Shown: positions 10,452-22,499 of the stretch, one piece after another
Layout: every line of letters begins with the position of its first letter
How positions within the stretch are numbered: position 1 is the stretch's first letter
Assembly (NCBI GenBank): GCA_949825065.1
Contig: OX463859.1
Span: forward strand, 24,259,847-24,323,846
Direction: 5' to 3'
DNA: 64,000 nt
Source: Odontocerum albicorne
Taxonomy: Eukaryota > Arthropoda > Insecta > Trichoptera > Odontoceridae
Notes under the pieces: generated by a model
What the model was told of the DNA's origin: nothing
The model's input: the letters and a program-made list of their open reading frames with translations, nothing else
Databases searched by the model: none
Position numbers and translations under genes: made by a program

Positions 10452-13400
10452 GTAAAAAATCAATTATTCTTTGATTATTTTTAAAGAATATTTACACATT
10501 TCTCAATTATACTATCGCAAAATTCAATATTATAGCATTAGTATTTTCATTAGAATATTAAATGGGGCATTGTGATATTTGAAATAAAACGACTCTGTAA
10601 TAGAATCAAGGTTACAATAATATATTGCATTGTAAAACTTTCATTGTATATAGTACTACTGGTGGATTTCGTACCATGTAGTAATATCTCCTAACCAACC
10701 AGAAAGATGTTACAGGGACCGTAAATGAAACCCTTTTTAAAAGGATTGAGTATCAACAGGAATTGAACAGGCATATCGCTAACTATAGGCCATATGGTTT
10801 AAAAAAGAAAATTGTGCAATTAAGGTAAAGTTTCACAAGTGAAGAATCTTCTAATTGAGAAGAGTTGAATAAATGCTGTAGAAATGCGTGCATTGAGAAG
10901 AATACATTTACTGACAATGTGTGACAGAATATGAATGAATTGATAAGGGATGAATGTGAACTTAAGGCTGATGTGTTAAGTAAGATGAAGAAGAGCACGC
11001 TGAGATGGTTTGGGCATGTAGAATGAATGAATGAAGAAAAATTAACAACAGATATATAGTCCAAATGTGAGTGGAAGGCATGTCAGAGGAAGAACAAGGA
11101 AAGTATGGTTGGATGAAGTGAATTATATTCTGAAAGAAGGAAATGTAGAAAGTTAGTGTAACTGTAGAAGTTGTATGAAAAGGTGTATGGATGTAGAAGA
11201 GGCTAAGAATATGTGTCGAGATAGGAAAGTCTGGCACCCTGTTGTCTCTGCCTCCCCCGACTGAGAAATGGTGTGATGGTATGTATGTATGTATCTTATT
11301 GATATATATTTTTTTGGAGTGAGTTGTAATGGACTGTCTTACTTATTACGTACCAGGATTGTCAGCATTTTATATTCAATATTTTGCTCCCGGTGCGAAC
11401 TGGCTCCCACCGGTCCCATTGTCCCAGTTTTTTCCCCTGGTGATATGTATGGGATAGGAAAGAATGTGTCTGCGCACGTCTTTTATGGGATCCATCCCAG
11501 GATATGCCTTACGACTGAGGAATCGCAGTAAACTAATATGGGAATTCCGACTCCCTAGCCTTCCGATGTGGTTATTTAACCCTGGGATTTATTCTCTGTA
11601 TCATACATTGGATACTGATTTCAAAAGTATTGCATCATACTTTTGAAATCAGAATCCAATGTATGATCATAAGAGATTAATCAAACAATGTGTGGCTAAT
11701 ATTTGCTTCGAGGTTAACTTTATTTTCCACTCCATCCTCATCATCTTATACATTCAACCAGAGATACTAGGATGTCACAAAGGCATCCATACAGGTCGCT
11801 CCACAACCCAGCACTCCACGTCCTGCCTCGTTAGAGATTGCAAATCCTATCATTGCACCGCTGTTTAGTGTACGACAGGCGCTTAACGCTATTCATTTGT
11901 CTCTTGATTTCCAAATGATGATTGTGTAATGCGAAACAATGGCTGTGTTATGTTTTGTTTTGGAAGGTGTGGAGACAGAATTTTACTTTCATCACTAACT
12001 CCTCCGATTTGATGATTAAAGCCTTTGTGGAAGGTTAATGTTAGCAGAAAATAATTATTGGTAAGAAAGCGAAAGTGATGGTTATCAAAAATAGCGAATC
12101 AATAAGTGAATAATTAAAGTTCATACCATCACGCCATTTCCCTGTCAGGGTAAGCAGAGAGTACAGAGCGACAGTATTTCAATCTTTACACACATCCTGT
12201 TCATCTATGATTTCTCTGGCTTTCTAAGTTTCTTTCTTTCAGAATATCATTCATTTGATCTAACCACACTTTCCTTGGTCTTCCCCTCACAGTCTTTGTA
12301 TTCAAATTTGCACCATTTATCTCTTTTATTACTCTTTTTTCATTCATTCATTCCACATGCTCAAACTAATCACTTCATTCCTTATTCTGTCATAAATTAT
12401 CAACCCATGTTTTATCTGCATGCATTTATTATGCTCTTTTTATTCTTGTTTTACGTCCACATTTCATTTTCATACATCAAATGCTGGTGCTGAAATACTG
12501 GTGTGGACTATTATTTTAGCAGATAAACAAACTGAATAAAGAAACTGGTGCCTCAATATACTAAATACTTGGAAGTTAATAGGAATTGCGTTGAAAAATA
12601 GTATTTACATATATATGTAGAAATTGTAAACCATAATATAAAGTTGTTTTTCTTCTCATTATTTTTTTTAATTGTCGATTGCACCTGACTCGGGAGCACC
12701 TCGTATATTCTTGTTTATCACAAAAATATCACTGTAAGAACTCTTTTTAAATTATGGCAATTACTAGACAGTAGGTTACAATAAATTAAGATAGAAAACA
12801 CCAATTTGAGACTCATTTGACTAATTTTTTTACCTTAACAGAAGAAACTTTTTTTTATTCATTCTTTGAGTTTTGGTCTTTATCATCCCTTCCATAAATC
12901 ACTCTCCAGTGTACTTGATCCTCTGTTTTGTAGATATTTTCTTTATAGTGCATGGCAATTCAACTTTCAAATTGATACATTTTTTACCTCTAGTTCTTCT
13001 CAGTTTACCATTTTCACTTCATATCGACCTGTGCTAGGTGTCCAAAACATGTTATGAATTTCCCCTAACACCTCATATAAAGAAGCTTCTCAATACCAAA
13101 TTTATAATTTTTTATTGATTTATCTATCTTGATGGTCATGGAATGTGTTAACAGTTCTTCCAATATTGAATCTCAAATTTTTCAATCTACAAATATTCAT
13201 ATGTAGTTGAAATTCATTCTTGATAGTATTTTGTAGATAATTTATAAATTTTATTTCGATGTGTATTGTAAATGATTCTTATTTCTATTTTCAGGCCAAC
13301 CCATTCCAAAAGGTCTTCACGTGAGAGTCAACTTTGAAACAGGAGTTACAGAAGCTAAATTGATGGATTCGTCAGAGAATGATGTGAAATCATTGTCTGT

Positions 13401-14592
13401 GGTACAAGAGGATGAAAAGAATAATAAAACGCAAAATTCCACCTCTAGCACCAGTAATAAGAAATATTCTAGGATGTCTACTTTGTTGAAAGATGAATTA
13501 AAGGAAGCTCTGAAAAATATTCCTGGAGATACATTGGAACCAACGCCCAATGTAAAGCATAGAACGCTAGAAGAAATAAGATCTGAGTTTAAAAAGTTAA
13601 AAATGGATATGAAAACAGATAATGAAATTATACACGAGCTATTCGAGAGATACGAACTTATAAAGAAATTTTTCCCGCAGTCGAACCAAATGAAGGAAAA
13701 ATTGGAGCAGGAATCCATCGATGGACCAGCCTCAGCAGAAATATTAAATATCTTGACTGATTTAGAACATTTAGTACACACCTATGATAATGGACTAGAG
13801 TTTATACGACTTCAAGGCTTAGAAAAAATGGTTTATCCTCATTTAAATAGTACTGATAATACAATAAAAGCAGAGGCTATAAAACTATTAGGCTCTAGTA
13901 TTCAACATAATATTGGAGCACAAATACATGCTTTAGAAACAAATGCCGGTGAATTGTTATTAAAAATATTAGCATTAGATAAAAATGAACATGTTAAAGC
14001 CAAAGCGATGTATGCGTTGGGTTGTTTAGTCAGACAGTTTCCTTTAGCTCAAAAACAAGTTATATCAAAACACGGTATGGATGTTTTAACTAAACTTTTG
14101 CTATCTGATAATCCAGCATTCGTCAAATTGAAAATAAAAATTCTTGTTTTGCTCGAAGATCTCGTGTTAGAGCACAAATCCGTTTTAGAAAAACACATAC
14201 CGGGAGATCCTATAGAAGAAGAAAAACTAAGACAGTATTATCAAGTTGATTTGATGAGCAAACTGTCTAATCCAGCATTTTGCGAAATATTAAGCAAGCT
14301 TTTGCAGGAATATTTCGAATACGACAGTACGAATATTGATAATATGGATAAAATATTTTCTGTTATTGAAACATTTAGTCATATTTGTAAGCATCATCAC
14401 TACAAGGATACGAAATTGTTAATTCTTTTCCATAAGATGCAAACATTTTATGGAAAAATTATAGCTGCTAAAGTAGAGGCAGCTAGTTCAGAAGATTCCG
14501 CCGAAGATACTGAATTTTATACAAATATATTGAAAATGATAGAAAATTATTTAAACATTTTAAATGAGACGAAAATTAAAGATGAACTCTAA
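10322..14592 (+). CDS. SIL1: SIL1, ER nucleotide exchange factor for BiP (two exons, complete)
   Basis: SIL1 releases ADP from the ER Hsp70 BiP (GRP78) through an armadillo-like fold. Joining 10322-10451 to 13295-14592 gives 475 residues, close to the roughly 460 of vertebrate SIL1. Residues 1-20 (MKIFERIAFFFLTCVMLCYC) form a hydrophobic signal peptide. The family signature FIPTNEWQVIKKGQPIPKGL and HVRVNFETG (about 32-60) spans the intron. Armadillo repeats occupy about 190-380, including AMYALGCLVRQFPLAQKQV. The protein ends KDEL, the ER-retrieval signal, as expected for a soluble lumenal protein. One 2,843-bp phase-1 intron holds a SINE and non-LTR debris. The start is the only ATG that gives a signal peptide. 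No frameshift is seen. Confidence 0.95.
10622..10790 (-). mobile_element. tRNA-derived SINE (family S1), copy 3
   Basis: In the SIL1 intron, inverted. It shows the tail complement CATTGTAAAACTTTCATTGTA, the body CCAACCAGAAAGATG and AGGGACCGTAAATGAAA, and a decayed box-B complement (GGAATTGAACAGGC). It is more diverged than the other copies. Confidence 0.65.
10850..11292 (+). mobile_element. Non-LTR family A 3' end, copy 4
   Basis: In the SIL1 intron. It contains GATGAATGTGAACTTAAGG, AAGATGAAGAAGAGCACG, TTTGGGCATGTAGAATG, then AGTGGAAGGCATGTCAGAGG, GGATGTAGAAGAGGCTAAG and TCTGGCACCCTG. It closes with GAAATGGTGTGATGGTATGT and a short (GTAT)n run, i.e. an intact family A 3' terminus. Confidence 0.75.
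11600..11667. repeat. Near-perfect 31-bp inverted repeat (hairpin)
   Basis: Left arm 11600-11630 and right arm 11637-11667 are reverse complements with one mismatch, separated by 6 bases (TGCATC). The surrounding 11340-11900 stretch is less AT-rich than its neighbourhood but has no recognisable coding content. It could be the centre of an unidentified foldback element. Confidence 0.8.
12115..12500 (-). mobile_element. Non-LTR family A 3' end, copy 5
   Basis: It starts at the left with CATACCATCACGCCATTTCCCTGTCAGGG, the complement of the family A 3' terminus. It continues through the complements of the WLDQVNDIL and GRPRK blocks to about 12500. In the SIL1 intron, antisense to SIL1. Confidence 0.7.
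13295..14592 (+). CDS. SIL1: SIL1 exon 2
   Basis: It begins after TTTTCAG with GCCAACCC and runs uninterrupted to the TAA at 14590-14592. It contains the regulatory N-terminal linker, the whole armadillo domain and the C-terminal KIKDEL. The open reading frame of about 430 residues has the base composition and codon pattern of a genuine gene. Frames on the opposite strand are shadows. Confidence 0.95.
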
Positions 14593-15810
14593 ATTCTTTA
14601 ATTCAGGCTATTATTTATATTTTGTATGACTGACGCTTAATGTTTATGCGCATTTTTTTTATATTTAATTTCTTAATTGTAAACTTACATCAGTGTATTG
14701 AATTATTTGAATATAAAAGCCTAATTAATCTATTTTTTCTTAAATGGATAACAGAATATACAAAATATTCATCACATTTGCTCTGTAGATGAACTTTTGT
14801 GTGTGGTTAGTGCTGATTAGTTCTTAAGCCTTTTTGACAGTTGGGATAGGACAATGATAAATATATTTTATTACTTTTTAATTATAAATTGCAAATTTGG
14901 ACTTGGTATTCCGCAAATAGGCACAATAGTTCCTATTAAAAAAACTGTGCCCAAATCTTATTGACCCGTAATTTAAACAATATTCACAAAAAAATACGTC
15001 ATTGACCTAACAGACAAGCATTCTAACTTGTTGAACTGGTATTGGATATATTGAATTTTAAGGGAGCAATAATCTGTTTGTATTTTGAGGTATGTTTGTG
15101 TTTTATTTTTTCGAAAAAAATTATTTAACACGTCCTAACTCACACGGGGGAGACTATTCGATAATTTTTCGTATATGAACATTTTCTTTTGCTTGATTTA
15201 TAAATTTAGGATTGAGGTTCTTGAATGGTTTTGTGTATATTTTTAAGTCACTTTACATTAATTGTAAGTTTTTCTGCTCTTTGGTGCCTTAGCTGTCATT
15301 AAATGTTTGGCAATCATGTTGGCCCCCCTGACTTAGATAATGGCAGTTTTGATCACGGATATTTATTTGTTCTATCACTGTCCTACATTTTAAAGCCATA
15401 TTGTTTTTCTCCTTATAATGAGAGAAAACTCAAAAAAAGAAACTAATATTTATAATAATTATTATTAATTTCTTTCAATCAATTTTATCACAACTATTGT
15501 ATTTTTTTTATTATGTATAATACTTGTATGATTGGTTTTAACGTAAATAATAAAATAAAATGTCCAGTGAATATTTTTGCATGCTTTACGCACAAGAAAA
15601 GTCTATTCAACAACGTTTCGATTTTTTTATCTTTGCTTGACTAATAAGTTGTTTCCAAAAATAAATTTTCATTCCAAATAAATTTCCCAGATTGAAAATA
15701 TTTTTGCTTACCGTCTGTAGCATACACAAAGAGCATTTAATGTGTTTCGATATAAATTCAGTGTGAACCTACATTAACTAGATCCTATGGAGTGGACAAA
15801 ACTCGACATG
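14593..15810. other. SIL1 3' flank, AT-rich
   Basis: The SIL1 3'UTR and polyadenylation site should lie in the first few hundred bases. Candidate signals are AATATAAAA near 14710 and the AATAAAATAAAA run near 15548. I cannot decide between them. No gene or recognisable repeat is seen up to the RTE-like insertion at 15819. Confidence 0.45.
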
Positions 15811-15818
15811 GTGTATAC

Positions 15819-16771
15819 ATACTCTTCTTCATCTTATTTTAGGCCTGTTGGCTTGTTATGGTCCTGCATCATTGTTTGCCTCTTGCGACGTCGACTGCCA
15901 GCTGTCTTTCCATCTTTTGGGAGGTCGTCCTGGAGGTCTGCTTGCTCGGGGGATACTGTCCCTGGCCATTCTTACGGCTCTTGGTTCCGCCATTCTGGAT
16001 ACGCGTTCATTCCAGAACCTTCTTCTCTGTTGTCCCCATCTGACAATATCTTCAACTTCGCATGTCCTTCGGATTTCTGTGTTACGTACTCTATCACGAA
16101 GGGTTTTGCCAGCGATACTCCTGAGTACCTTCATTTCGCTGGTTCGAAGGAGATTTTTGGTTCTGACAGTGTCGGCTCTGGACTCCTATTATGCTGTGTG
16201 TCATTATGGGGCGGACACAGGTCTTGTATATTCTCACCTTGCTTTGGATATTGTTCGTTAAACATCCGGAAATAGCTGCACCTTTTGTGATTGTTCAAGC
16301 ATTTTGCCATAGAGGTCGTTATTGCACATTATGCTAGCACCCAAGTATTTAAATTTTGTTACTTGTTCAATCTGTGTGTCGTCGATCGCCACACTGCATC
16401 CAACTTGCTCTCTGGCTAGTCATGCATTTAGTCTTGCTGATGGAGATAGACATGTTGTATTTTTTGGAACCAGTGTGGAATCGATGTAGCATTTGTTGCA
16501 GGTCTTCCTCTGATTCGGCTATGATGGTGGCATCGTCAGCATAGCATATGATGTTTAGCATATTGTCACCCATCTTGTATCCCAGGTTAAGTTCGGAAAC
16601 TCCTTCTATAATTTTATCCACAACCAAGTTAAATAGAAATGGGCTTAAACTATCTCCTTGTCTTACTTCGGTTGGTGTTGGAACGTCATTAGAGAGTTCT
16701 CCGTCTACGCGAATTCTTGTGGAGCTATTTAGGTTTATGTCTCTAATGGTTTTCGCGATGGAAGGTGACAC
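15819..16771 (-). mobile_element. 5'-truncated RTE-like non-LTR retrotransposon (family B) with target duplication
   Basis: On the minus strand the fragment runs from the reverse transcriptase to the 3' end. Its 3' tail, on the left, is a CTTCTTCATCTTATTTTAGG complement. GTGTATAC occurs directly outside both ends (15811-15818 and 16772-16779), a good candidate target-site duplication. A closely related tail is found at 59069-59332. The element is truncated at its 5' end inside the RT domain and carries frame disruptions downstream of 16367. Confidence 0.8.
16367..16771 (-). pseudogene. Reverse transcriptase fragment of family B element
   Basis: This 134-residue frame contains the RT motifs VRQGDSLSPFLFNLVVDKII and, about 30 residues later, ICYADDATIIAES with the catalytic YADD box. 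Then follows the conserved NMSISISKTKCM. It starts at the insertion boundary of the truncated element, so the N-terminal RT motifs and any endonuclease are missing. Downstream pieces (EVEDIVRWGQQRRRFW, GRPPKRWKDSW) at 15856-16134 are the typical post-RT C-terminus. Confidence 0.85.
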
Positions 16772-16817
16772 GTGTATACTCCTTCAAATAAAATAATTTG
16801 ATTCTGTAATCCATTAG

Positions 16818-16905
16818 AGTAGTGGCTCTTAACCTGTTCATAAATTCGTACCACCAAAACCAAAATTGAAAAATTTACAGCACCACCAACAAAAGTTTGT
16901 CCTGT
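16818..16905 (+). mobile_element. Possible hAT terminal fragment
   Basis: TAGTGGCTCTTAACCTG followed by CGTACCACCAAAACC resembles a hAT terminus of the CAGTGG...TTAACC type. No matching opposite end or 8-bp duplication was found, so it is either a truncated element or chance similarity. Confidence 0.3.
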
Positions 16906-17256
16906 TTATAAATATGAAGTCAAGACTATACATTTAATTAACTTACTGTCATATTTTTTTTTCATTTCTAATGAAAATATTAAATATTTACAAATACAAT
17001 TGACAATATGATAATTGACTAACAAAATGTCATAATTGTGCTTGTTTGACAGAAATGAATTTATTTATATCTATCTGATTCTACTTTACTTAATTTTAAA
17101 CATAAATTTGACTTTAAATTTAGCGTTGAAGAAAATTCAGCTTTTTATTAATACGTTGAATAAAATAACTTTTTCTATAAATAAGCACTACTTTTGGATG
17201 TTAATTTTTTTACACTGTATATTGCACAAATTATCCACGTACTACAAGTCATTTCT

Positions 17257-17864
17257 CGCATACTACTATACTTCAGAAAGTCTAGGATGAACCGTGCAAC
17301 TTTTAGAACGCCATGTCACAAAGGGATGGGGTAAAATCGTTTTTTTTTTACAAATTAAATAGTTTTTTTGTAAATCGAACAATTGTTTTTCTCTAAACTG
17401 ACGTTTTAATTCCTAATTTTCATTATACTGACTTTCCAATGTATTGTATGATTTGTACGTATCTTTAAATAGGCCAAATATCTTTAAATAGTATTAATCC
17501 ATTATGGATTAATACTAATTACGATTTATGTATAAAAAAAAAATCGAAAATCCAATTATCGAATACCCCATCCCTAGCCAATGTAGACTAACGTAGTGAC
17601 TTGACAAACGTCATCAAATATAATTTGATTTTAACAAACTGCCACATTTTTGCTAATTTGTGACAAGATCTATTAATTTGTCATTATTGTTAGTTTTATG
17701 TAATGTATTTACCTAAATAACTTGCTATTTATTAGAATTGAGGCTTATATTAAAGTTGATAAAATAATTAAAATTACTGAACATCCTTACAAGGTTGTAT
17801 TGGGGCAAATTTGTCAGCTGTCAGAGGACTCATCCTAGATTTTCCAAACTATAGTAGTATGCGT
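17257..17864. repeat. MITE-like element with about 35-bp terminal inverted repeats and a nested inverted repeat
   Basis: CGCATACTACTATACTTC...TCTAGGATGA at 17257-17290 is mirrored at 17831-17864 with a few mismatches. Inside, AAGGGATGGGGTAAAATCG (about 17322-17340) is mirrored by CGAATACCCCATCCC (about 17560-17574), giving a second, nested inverted pair that may be its own insertion. No coding content; no unambiguous target duplication. Confidence 0.6.
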
Positions 17865-17991
17865 CTCGCTGTTTGAGAACTGCCACATTACATACTTCAT
17901 ACATAGTATGTTTGAGCCATTTAATTGTATCATCTTAAAAAAAAAAGCTTTATAGGCTTCAATTCAATGGCACTAAATATGTCATTTTTTT

Positions 17992-18085
17992 CAATATAAT
18001 GATGTGAGTAATGAACATGAACAATATAATGATGTGAGTAATGAACATGAACAATATAATGATGTGAATAATGAACATAAACAAT
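17992..18085 (+). repeat. 30-bp tandem repeat, three copies
   Basis: Unit CAATATAATGATGTGAGTAA plus TGAACATGAA. The first two copies are identical; the third has two substitutions. It lies in the SIL1-HTT intergenic DNA. Confidence 0.9.
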
Positions 18086-18547
18086 TGAGTGTATTTTGAA
18101 ACGAGTTGAGTGTAAATATTGTTTTTTTTGTATAAGTTTGTTATTAAAATTAGATTGTAATTCAAATTTGCTAGTCATATTGGATTTTTTGATAAATTTT
18201 CCTTAATAATTGATTTTTTTGTGCATCATTATATCTGTATGTTTTCGGTTAAAACGTAATTGTACAAATTTGACATGAGGGACAAACAACTGTAAGATTT
18301 TATGCACTTAAATGTATATTCATTTTTCAGATTTCGATCTTCTAATGTTGATTGCGCTAGATTGCCATAACAGCGCGGGGGTGGTGGTGAGATTGAGCTG
18401 TCCTTTATTTTAGACATTATGGAATTGGAGTTTTCATAAATACTTTTAACCTTGTGGTCATGAAGATCTTGTGTCAATTTTGATTATGAAATTAATCTAA
18501 TATTTAATAAAAAAAAATTAAAAGCTGACATCAACAGAGCTCTAGAA

Positions 18548-18853
18548 CAGTGCTTCCCAATTACTTTCATGTAACGGCCCCCTAAATCTGAAGTAATTAA
18601 TCCCCCTCCCCCCCCCCCTCCCCCAAACATTTTTTTTATAGTTGAAGATTTATTTGGCAATAATTATTACAATTAAAATACACATATTTATATTCAACAC
18701 AAAATTATAGGAACTTGCTTAAAAACTTATTTTTTAAATAAAAACTATACTCACATGAAACAATTTAATACTCACATGAATATTTGTACTTTGTACTGAA
18801 TATTTTCGCGACCCCCACGAGAAATCCCGCGGCCCCCAATTTGGGAAGCACTG
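18548..18853. mobile_element. hAT-like MITE, 306 bp, with 8-bp target duplication
   Basis: The ends are inverted copies of CAGTGCTTCCCAA (18548-18560 and 18841-18853). CTCTAGAA flanks the element on both sides (18540-18547 and 18854-18861). Eight-base duplications and CAGTG-type ends are the hAT hallmark. The interior has a long C-rich run (about 18601-18625) and no coding potential, so it is non-autonomous. Confidence 0.9.
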
Positions 18854-19284
18854 CTCTAGAACATATGTTTCAAAAAGTAACTTAATTGATTTAATAGTTA
18901 ATCATACAGTTTTTTATCTCTGTTTTCAAATTTTCACGTTGATAGTTATGTCCCGAAAGTATCGATAAATACACTACTCCCTGGTTATAACGTGGGTTTG
19001 CAAGGTATAGATCTGATCATCCTAACTCACAGCTATATTCTCCTACCCAGTAACTCTCTAATTTATTGTCTAGGAACAAGAAAAACTCGCAAAATATCCA
19101 AATCAAAAGTGTAATAGACAGCATGCTTATCACCAGGAAGCAGTGTACTTAAAAAAAAATTAAATTAAATTTTTGACTTAAATTTGCGTAAATTATCACT
19201 CCAGAAATAGTCAAATTATGATAAATTAGAAATCTCCATTATTACTGTAATATATTCTATTCTTTCTTCTGCTATAATATATTC

Positions 19285-19575
19285 TGTTATCTTCATCATC
19301 CTTCATTTATCCACTGTAGGGTGAAGGCTTCCTTGTTATCTCCCCATTCTAACTTCTCTCAAACTACTTCTTGCAGTAGTTTCTTGATTTGTTATTTTTT
19401 CTGCATTATTCTTGGGATGTGGACTACTAGTTATCCCTCCTTGTCTCTGGATGTGCGCCTGGTGGTCGGATTTCTAAGGGGTAACCATGATAAGCTGTAC
19501 AGAGCATCTCATCCATTCTTGGGACGTGATTCTGCCAATAACATCTCTGCAATCTCCATCTTACGATGTCTTTGG
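19285..19575 (-). mobile_element. RTE-like non-LTR 3' fragment
   Basis: The complement reads as a short GC-richer tail ending (on the left) in a GATGAAGATAACAG-type run, the style of 3' end seen on family B. Translation gives only disrupted pieces. Assigned by similarity of layout and ending, not by an intact motif. Confidence 0.4.
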
Positions 19576-20244
19576 TTTTAAATGGTATTCTTATTTTTTA
19601 TTCTGTCGCTAAGTGTACAAGTTATACATCACAAGACATTAATTTCTATCTTTTATTTAGAGATTTGTTATTTATTCTTAGTATATTTTTTTATTTATTT
19701 TGTATTTAATGACAATTTATGGTATGGAAATACATTATTGCTAGGTTCGTACTTTTCTACCATTACGGAGAGATAGACAAGTCTAGAGTTCCGTTCTCGC
19801 TGCCCAATCCAACAGGTGTGATGATATTTATATATGAATTTCTTTTTGAATTTGGTTGTACTAATCAGTTTGCACTTGTTCAGTAAAGTGTCATTAAACA
19901 AATAGTGTAGTATTTCAAAATGTCCTTCAAACGTTATATATAATAAACCAATGATTAGAAAATATTTTTCCATAATTTGATTTTACTTTTATGATGTACA
20001 TTTTATATTTCATTTTATTTGTTATTTTAAAATGGGTTCCTGTCTTGTTTTTGTGCTTCAGGCTATTTAACATCTTTAAAAGCCTGCTATGTTGTATGTA
20101 CTGTGCATAGCAGAAATATAATTCGGTGAAATTTCAATGGATTGTTCCTTGAATAATTATTTTAACTTATGTGTCCTTTATTTCATCCTGCCCCTAATTA
20201 ATTCCATATAAAACATGCAAAAGCAGATCACATAGATCAAATTA

Positions 20245-20520
20245 CGCTTTTTTACTTTCGAAAAGGCAAAAACGCATTGCAAATTTGAGAAAAACCTTGT
20301 TATATACATATCCAATACTGTAGATGAGTCAATGTGCAGAAAGTGGTTACGGAGACTTAGAGAGGGAAATGTTGATGTCAAAGATGCATTTCGCGCTGGA
20401 CGATCTGTCACCACAGATGTGGATAAAACAAGGCTATGATTGATAATAACCACCATTTGATGACATCTGGATTGGTCAGACACTAAACATTACTATCACT
20501 AATGTTTCGCATCATTTACA
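20245..20520 (+). pseudogene. Mariner transposase HTH remnant
   Basis: The plus strand encodes a broken FRKGKNA... start and then DESMCRKWLRRLREGNVDVKDAFRAGR, the first HTH of mariner transposases, related to the element at 60986-62228. It breaks off after about 50 residues. No catalytic residues remain. Confidence 0.65.
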
Positions 20521-21309
20521 TAAGCTCGGGATGCCCAACAATAAATTATATTGAAAATAATGCCATTTACTATGACACGGAAAATGTACTGTTTACTTAT
20601 GAAAATAAAACAAATTAATGTAAGACTATTTCAATTAAAACGAAGCATGATTTATTTTATATGTATCTGGTGCAACTTTATAATTTTACTTTTGTTTCAT
20701 ACATTTATGTATGTGTAAAATTTTTTTGAGTATATTCAATGTTACTATTTTTTTTACACATACCTGCATCTATTATTTTCCTGCATTTATAGTTTTGTTC
20801 AACTAGTCACTTCAAAACCTATAGTGATTTCACTAAACAATATTAAAATTTATTTATTCTTCTTTAATTTTATAGCTAGTGCAATGCTTTGGTGTGAAAT
20901 TCAAATAATCTTTACAGTATTGGAAAAGTGCTTATTTTCTCTATATATTTTTTAATTTATTGCGGTAACATTGGTTTTATATCATTTCTTAGCTTGTACA
21001 TATTTTTAATTTAATATTTTTCGTTTGATTTATTTATTTTGTTTTGTGCCAAAGTAAAGTGTAACATTCATTCAATAATTAAACATTGTACTACAGAATA
21101 AAGTTGAATTGTTATTGAAGTTCTTGTTTTTATTTCATTATTCCTATTTTTTTCAAAAAATGGACACAGTATTTCAATAGCCTTCTAAACTCATAGCACA
21201 TCTATTATCTCATATAACTGACATTAAAGCAAATCTCGCAATTTATCAGAAGAGCACAAAAACAAATATTGAAAGGTTTTATGAAGACTTTGTATGAGTG
21301 TTATATTTT

Positions 21310-21900
21310 ATTTTAAGAGACAGCGATAATACCAGGTCTGTAAATATGAAACCGGAATTTGCTCATAGATGGTTCTAGTTGTCAATGTAGTTACTATCAA
21401 GGCGAGTCATTGGCACCTTTTTCTTGTGTTTACATTTGTCAAAGACTTTTAACTCACAACAATCCAAGTTTAATAAAACTAAATATGTTTTCATAGTGTT
21501 GAACATGTCTGTTTTTTTGCTTGAAAAGTACGATTCGCCAACAGCATTGATTTTCTGTTACCATTTGAAGAACACTGCTGCAGAATCGCATCGAATGTCT
21601 GTCGAAGCTTACAGTGAGCATGCTTTTGGTAAATCACAGTGCTTTGAGTGGTTTAAAAAATTCAAAAGTGGCGATTTTGACGTGAGAAATGAAGAACGTG
21701 GAAGACCACCGAGAAAGTTTGAAGATTCCGAATTGCAAGCATTGTTGGATGAGGATGACGCTCAAACGCAACAACAACTCGCAGATCAATTAAATGTGAC
21801 TGGGTTGGACTGGACTGGACCGGATTCTGAAAAAGACTAAAACTAATACATAAAAAATAATAAGGCGTTATACAAACCAATATTATTGTAAGCATTGCAG
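21310..21900 (+). pseudogene. Mariner transposase N-terminal fragment
   Basis: The reading frame at 21496-21840 encodes an HTH domain (FCYHLKNTAAESHRMSVEAY, CFEWFKKFKSGDFDV, GRPPRKFEDSELQALLDED) of the same mariner lineage as the element at 56263-57562. It ends after QLNVT, where homology is lost in GGACTGGACTGGACC-like simple sequence, so all catalytic aspartates are missing. Confidence 0.75.
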
Positions 21901-22074
21901 TGAAACCCAAACTGTCAAGGAGATGGAAATGATTTAACATTTTCAGGATTACGGGTCGTATTTGATTTTAAGTTTTAATAATATACATAGTCGCAACTGT
22001 TTAGGAAAGGAAGTTTAAGAAAAACTTCAATCCTTCAGGATTATTTATGATACAAAAATATTTAAAATACGATC

Positions 22075-22480
22075 ATCATCATCCTGTCCCATAGCCTCTG
22101 AAGACTTCTCTCCATCCATCCCTGCACTCCACAGTTTGAAGGGCAGTTGTTAAGAGTAGTCCAGTTGCATCTCGCACTCCGCATTAGGATTCTTTCTCTT
22201 GTGCGTCACCCTTCCATGTCTCCAGTAACCACAAACCTCTCCAAACTGTCTCCTTGGCCACAAGCAATGTGCCCAAAGAGTCGGAGGACTCGTCAAAGGC
22301 ATATTGTCAACAATCTGTCGGTGATTCTCAGTTCTTCGAGAATGGAGGCGTTAGTTTGCATTGCTGTCCATAGAATTCAACACATCCTTCTCCAGCACCA
22401 CATATCAAATGCATCTATTCTACTTCTCTCGCTTGCTCTCAGAGTCCCAAGTTTCCGTGTGATACATGAATATTGCAAAG
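22075..22480 (-). mobile_element. RTE/BovB-like non-LTR C-terminal fragment
   Basis: Minus-strand translation gives RSRIDAFDMWCWRRMC, then ASILEELRITDRLL, VLRLFGHIACG and LERFVVTGDMEGRRTR in one or two frames. This is the familiar segment between the RT and the 3' end of RTE-like elements. The left end carries a GATGATGATGAT-type tail. It is 5' truncated. Confidence 0.75.
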
Positions 22481-22499
22481 ACGAGAGACTTAACTAGGC

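Noticed and set aside
11289..11868. Three consecutive plus-strand open frames of 60-80 residues.
   Set aside because: No domain, repeats or splice logic supports them; they surround a hairpin in the SIL1 intron and are probably chance frames.
13317..13781. 154-residue open frame on the minus strand.
   Set aside because: It is a shadow of SIL1 exon 2, which has convincing homology and the KDEL end on the plus strand.
15787..16275. Overlapping plus-strand open frames of 137-162 residues.
   Set aside because: They are antisense shadows of the RTE-like element, whose RT and C-terminal motifs read on the minus strand; the same shadow frames reappear at 59107-59543.
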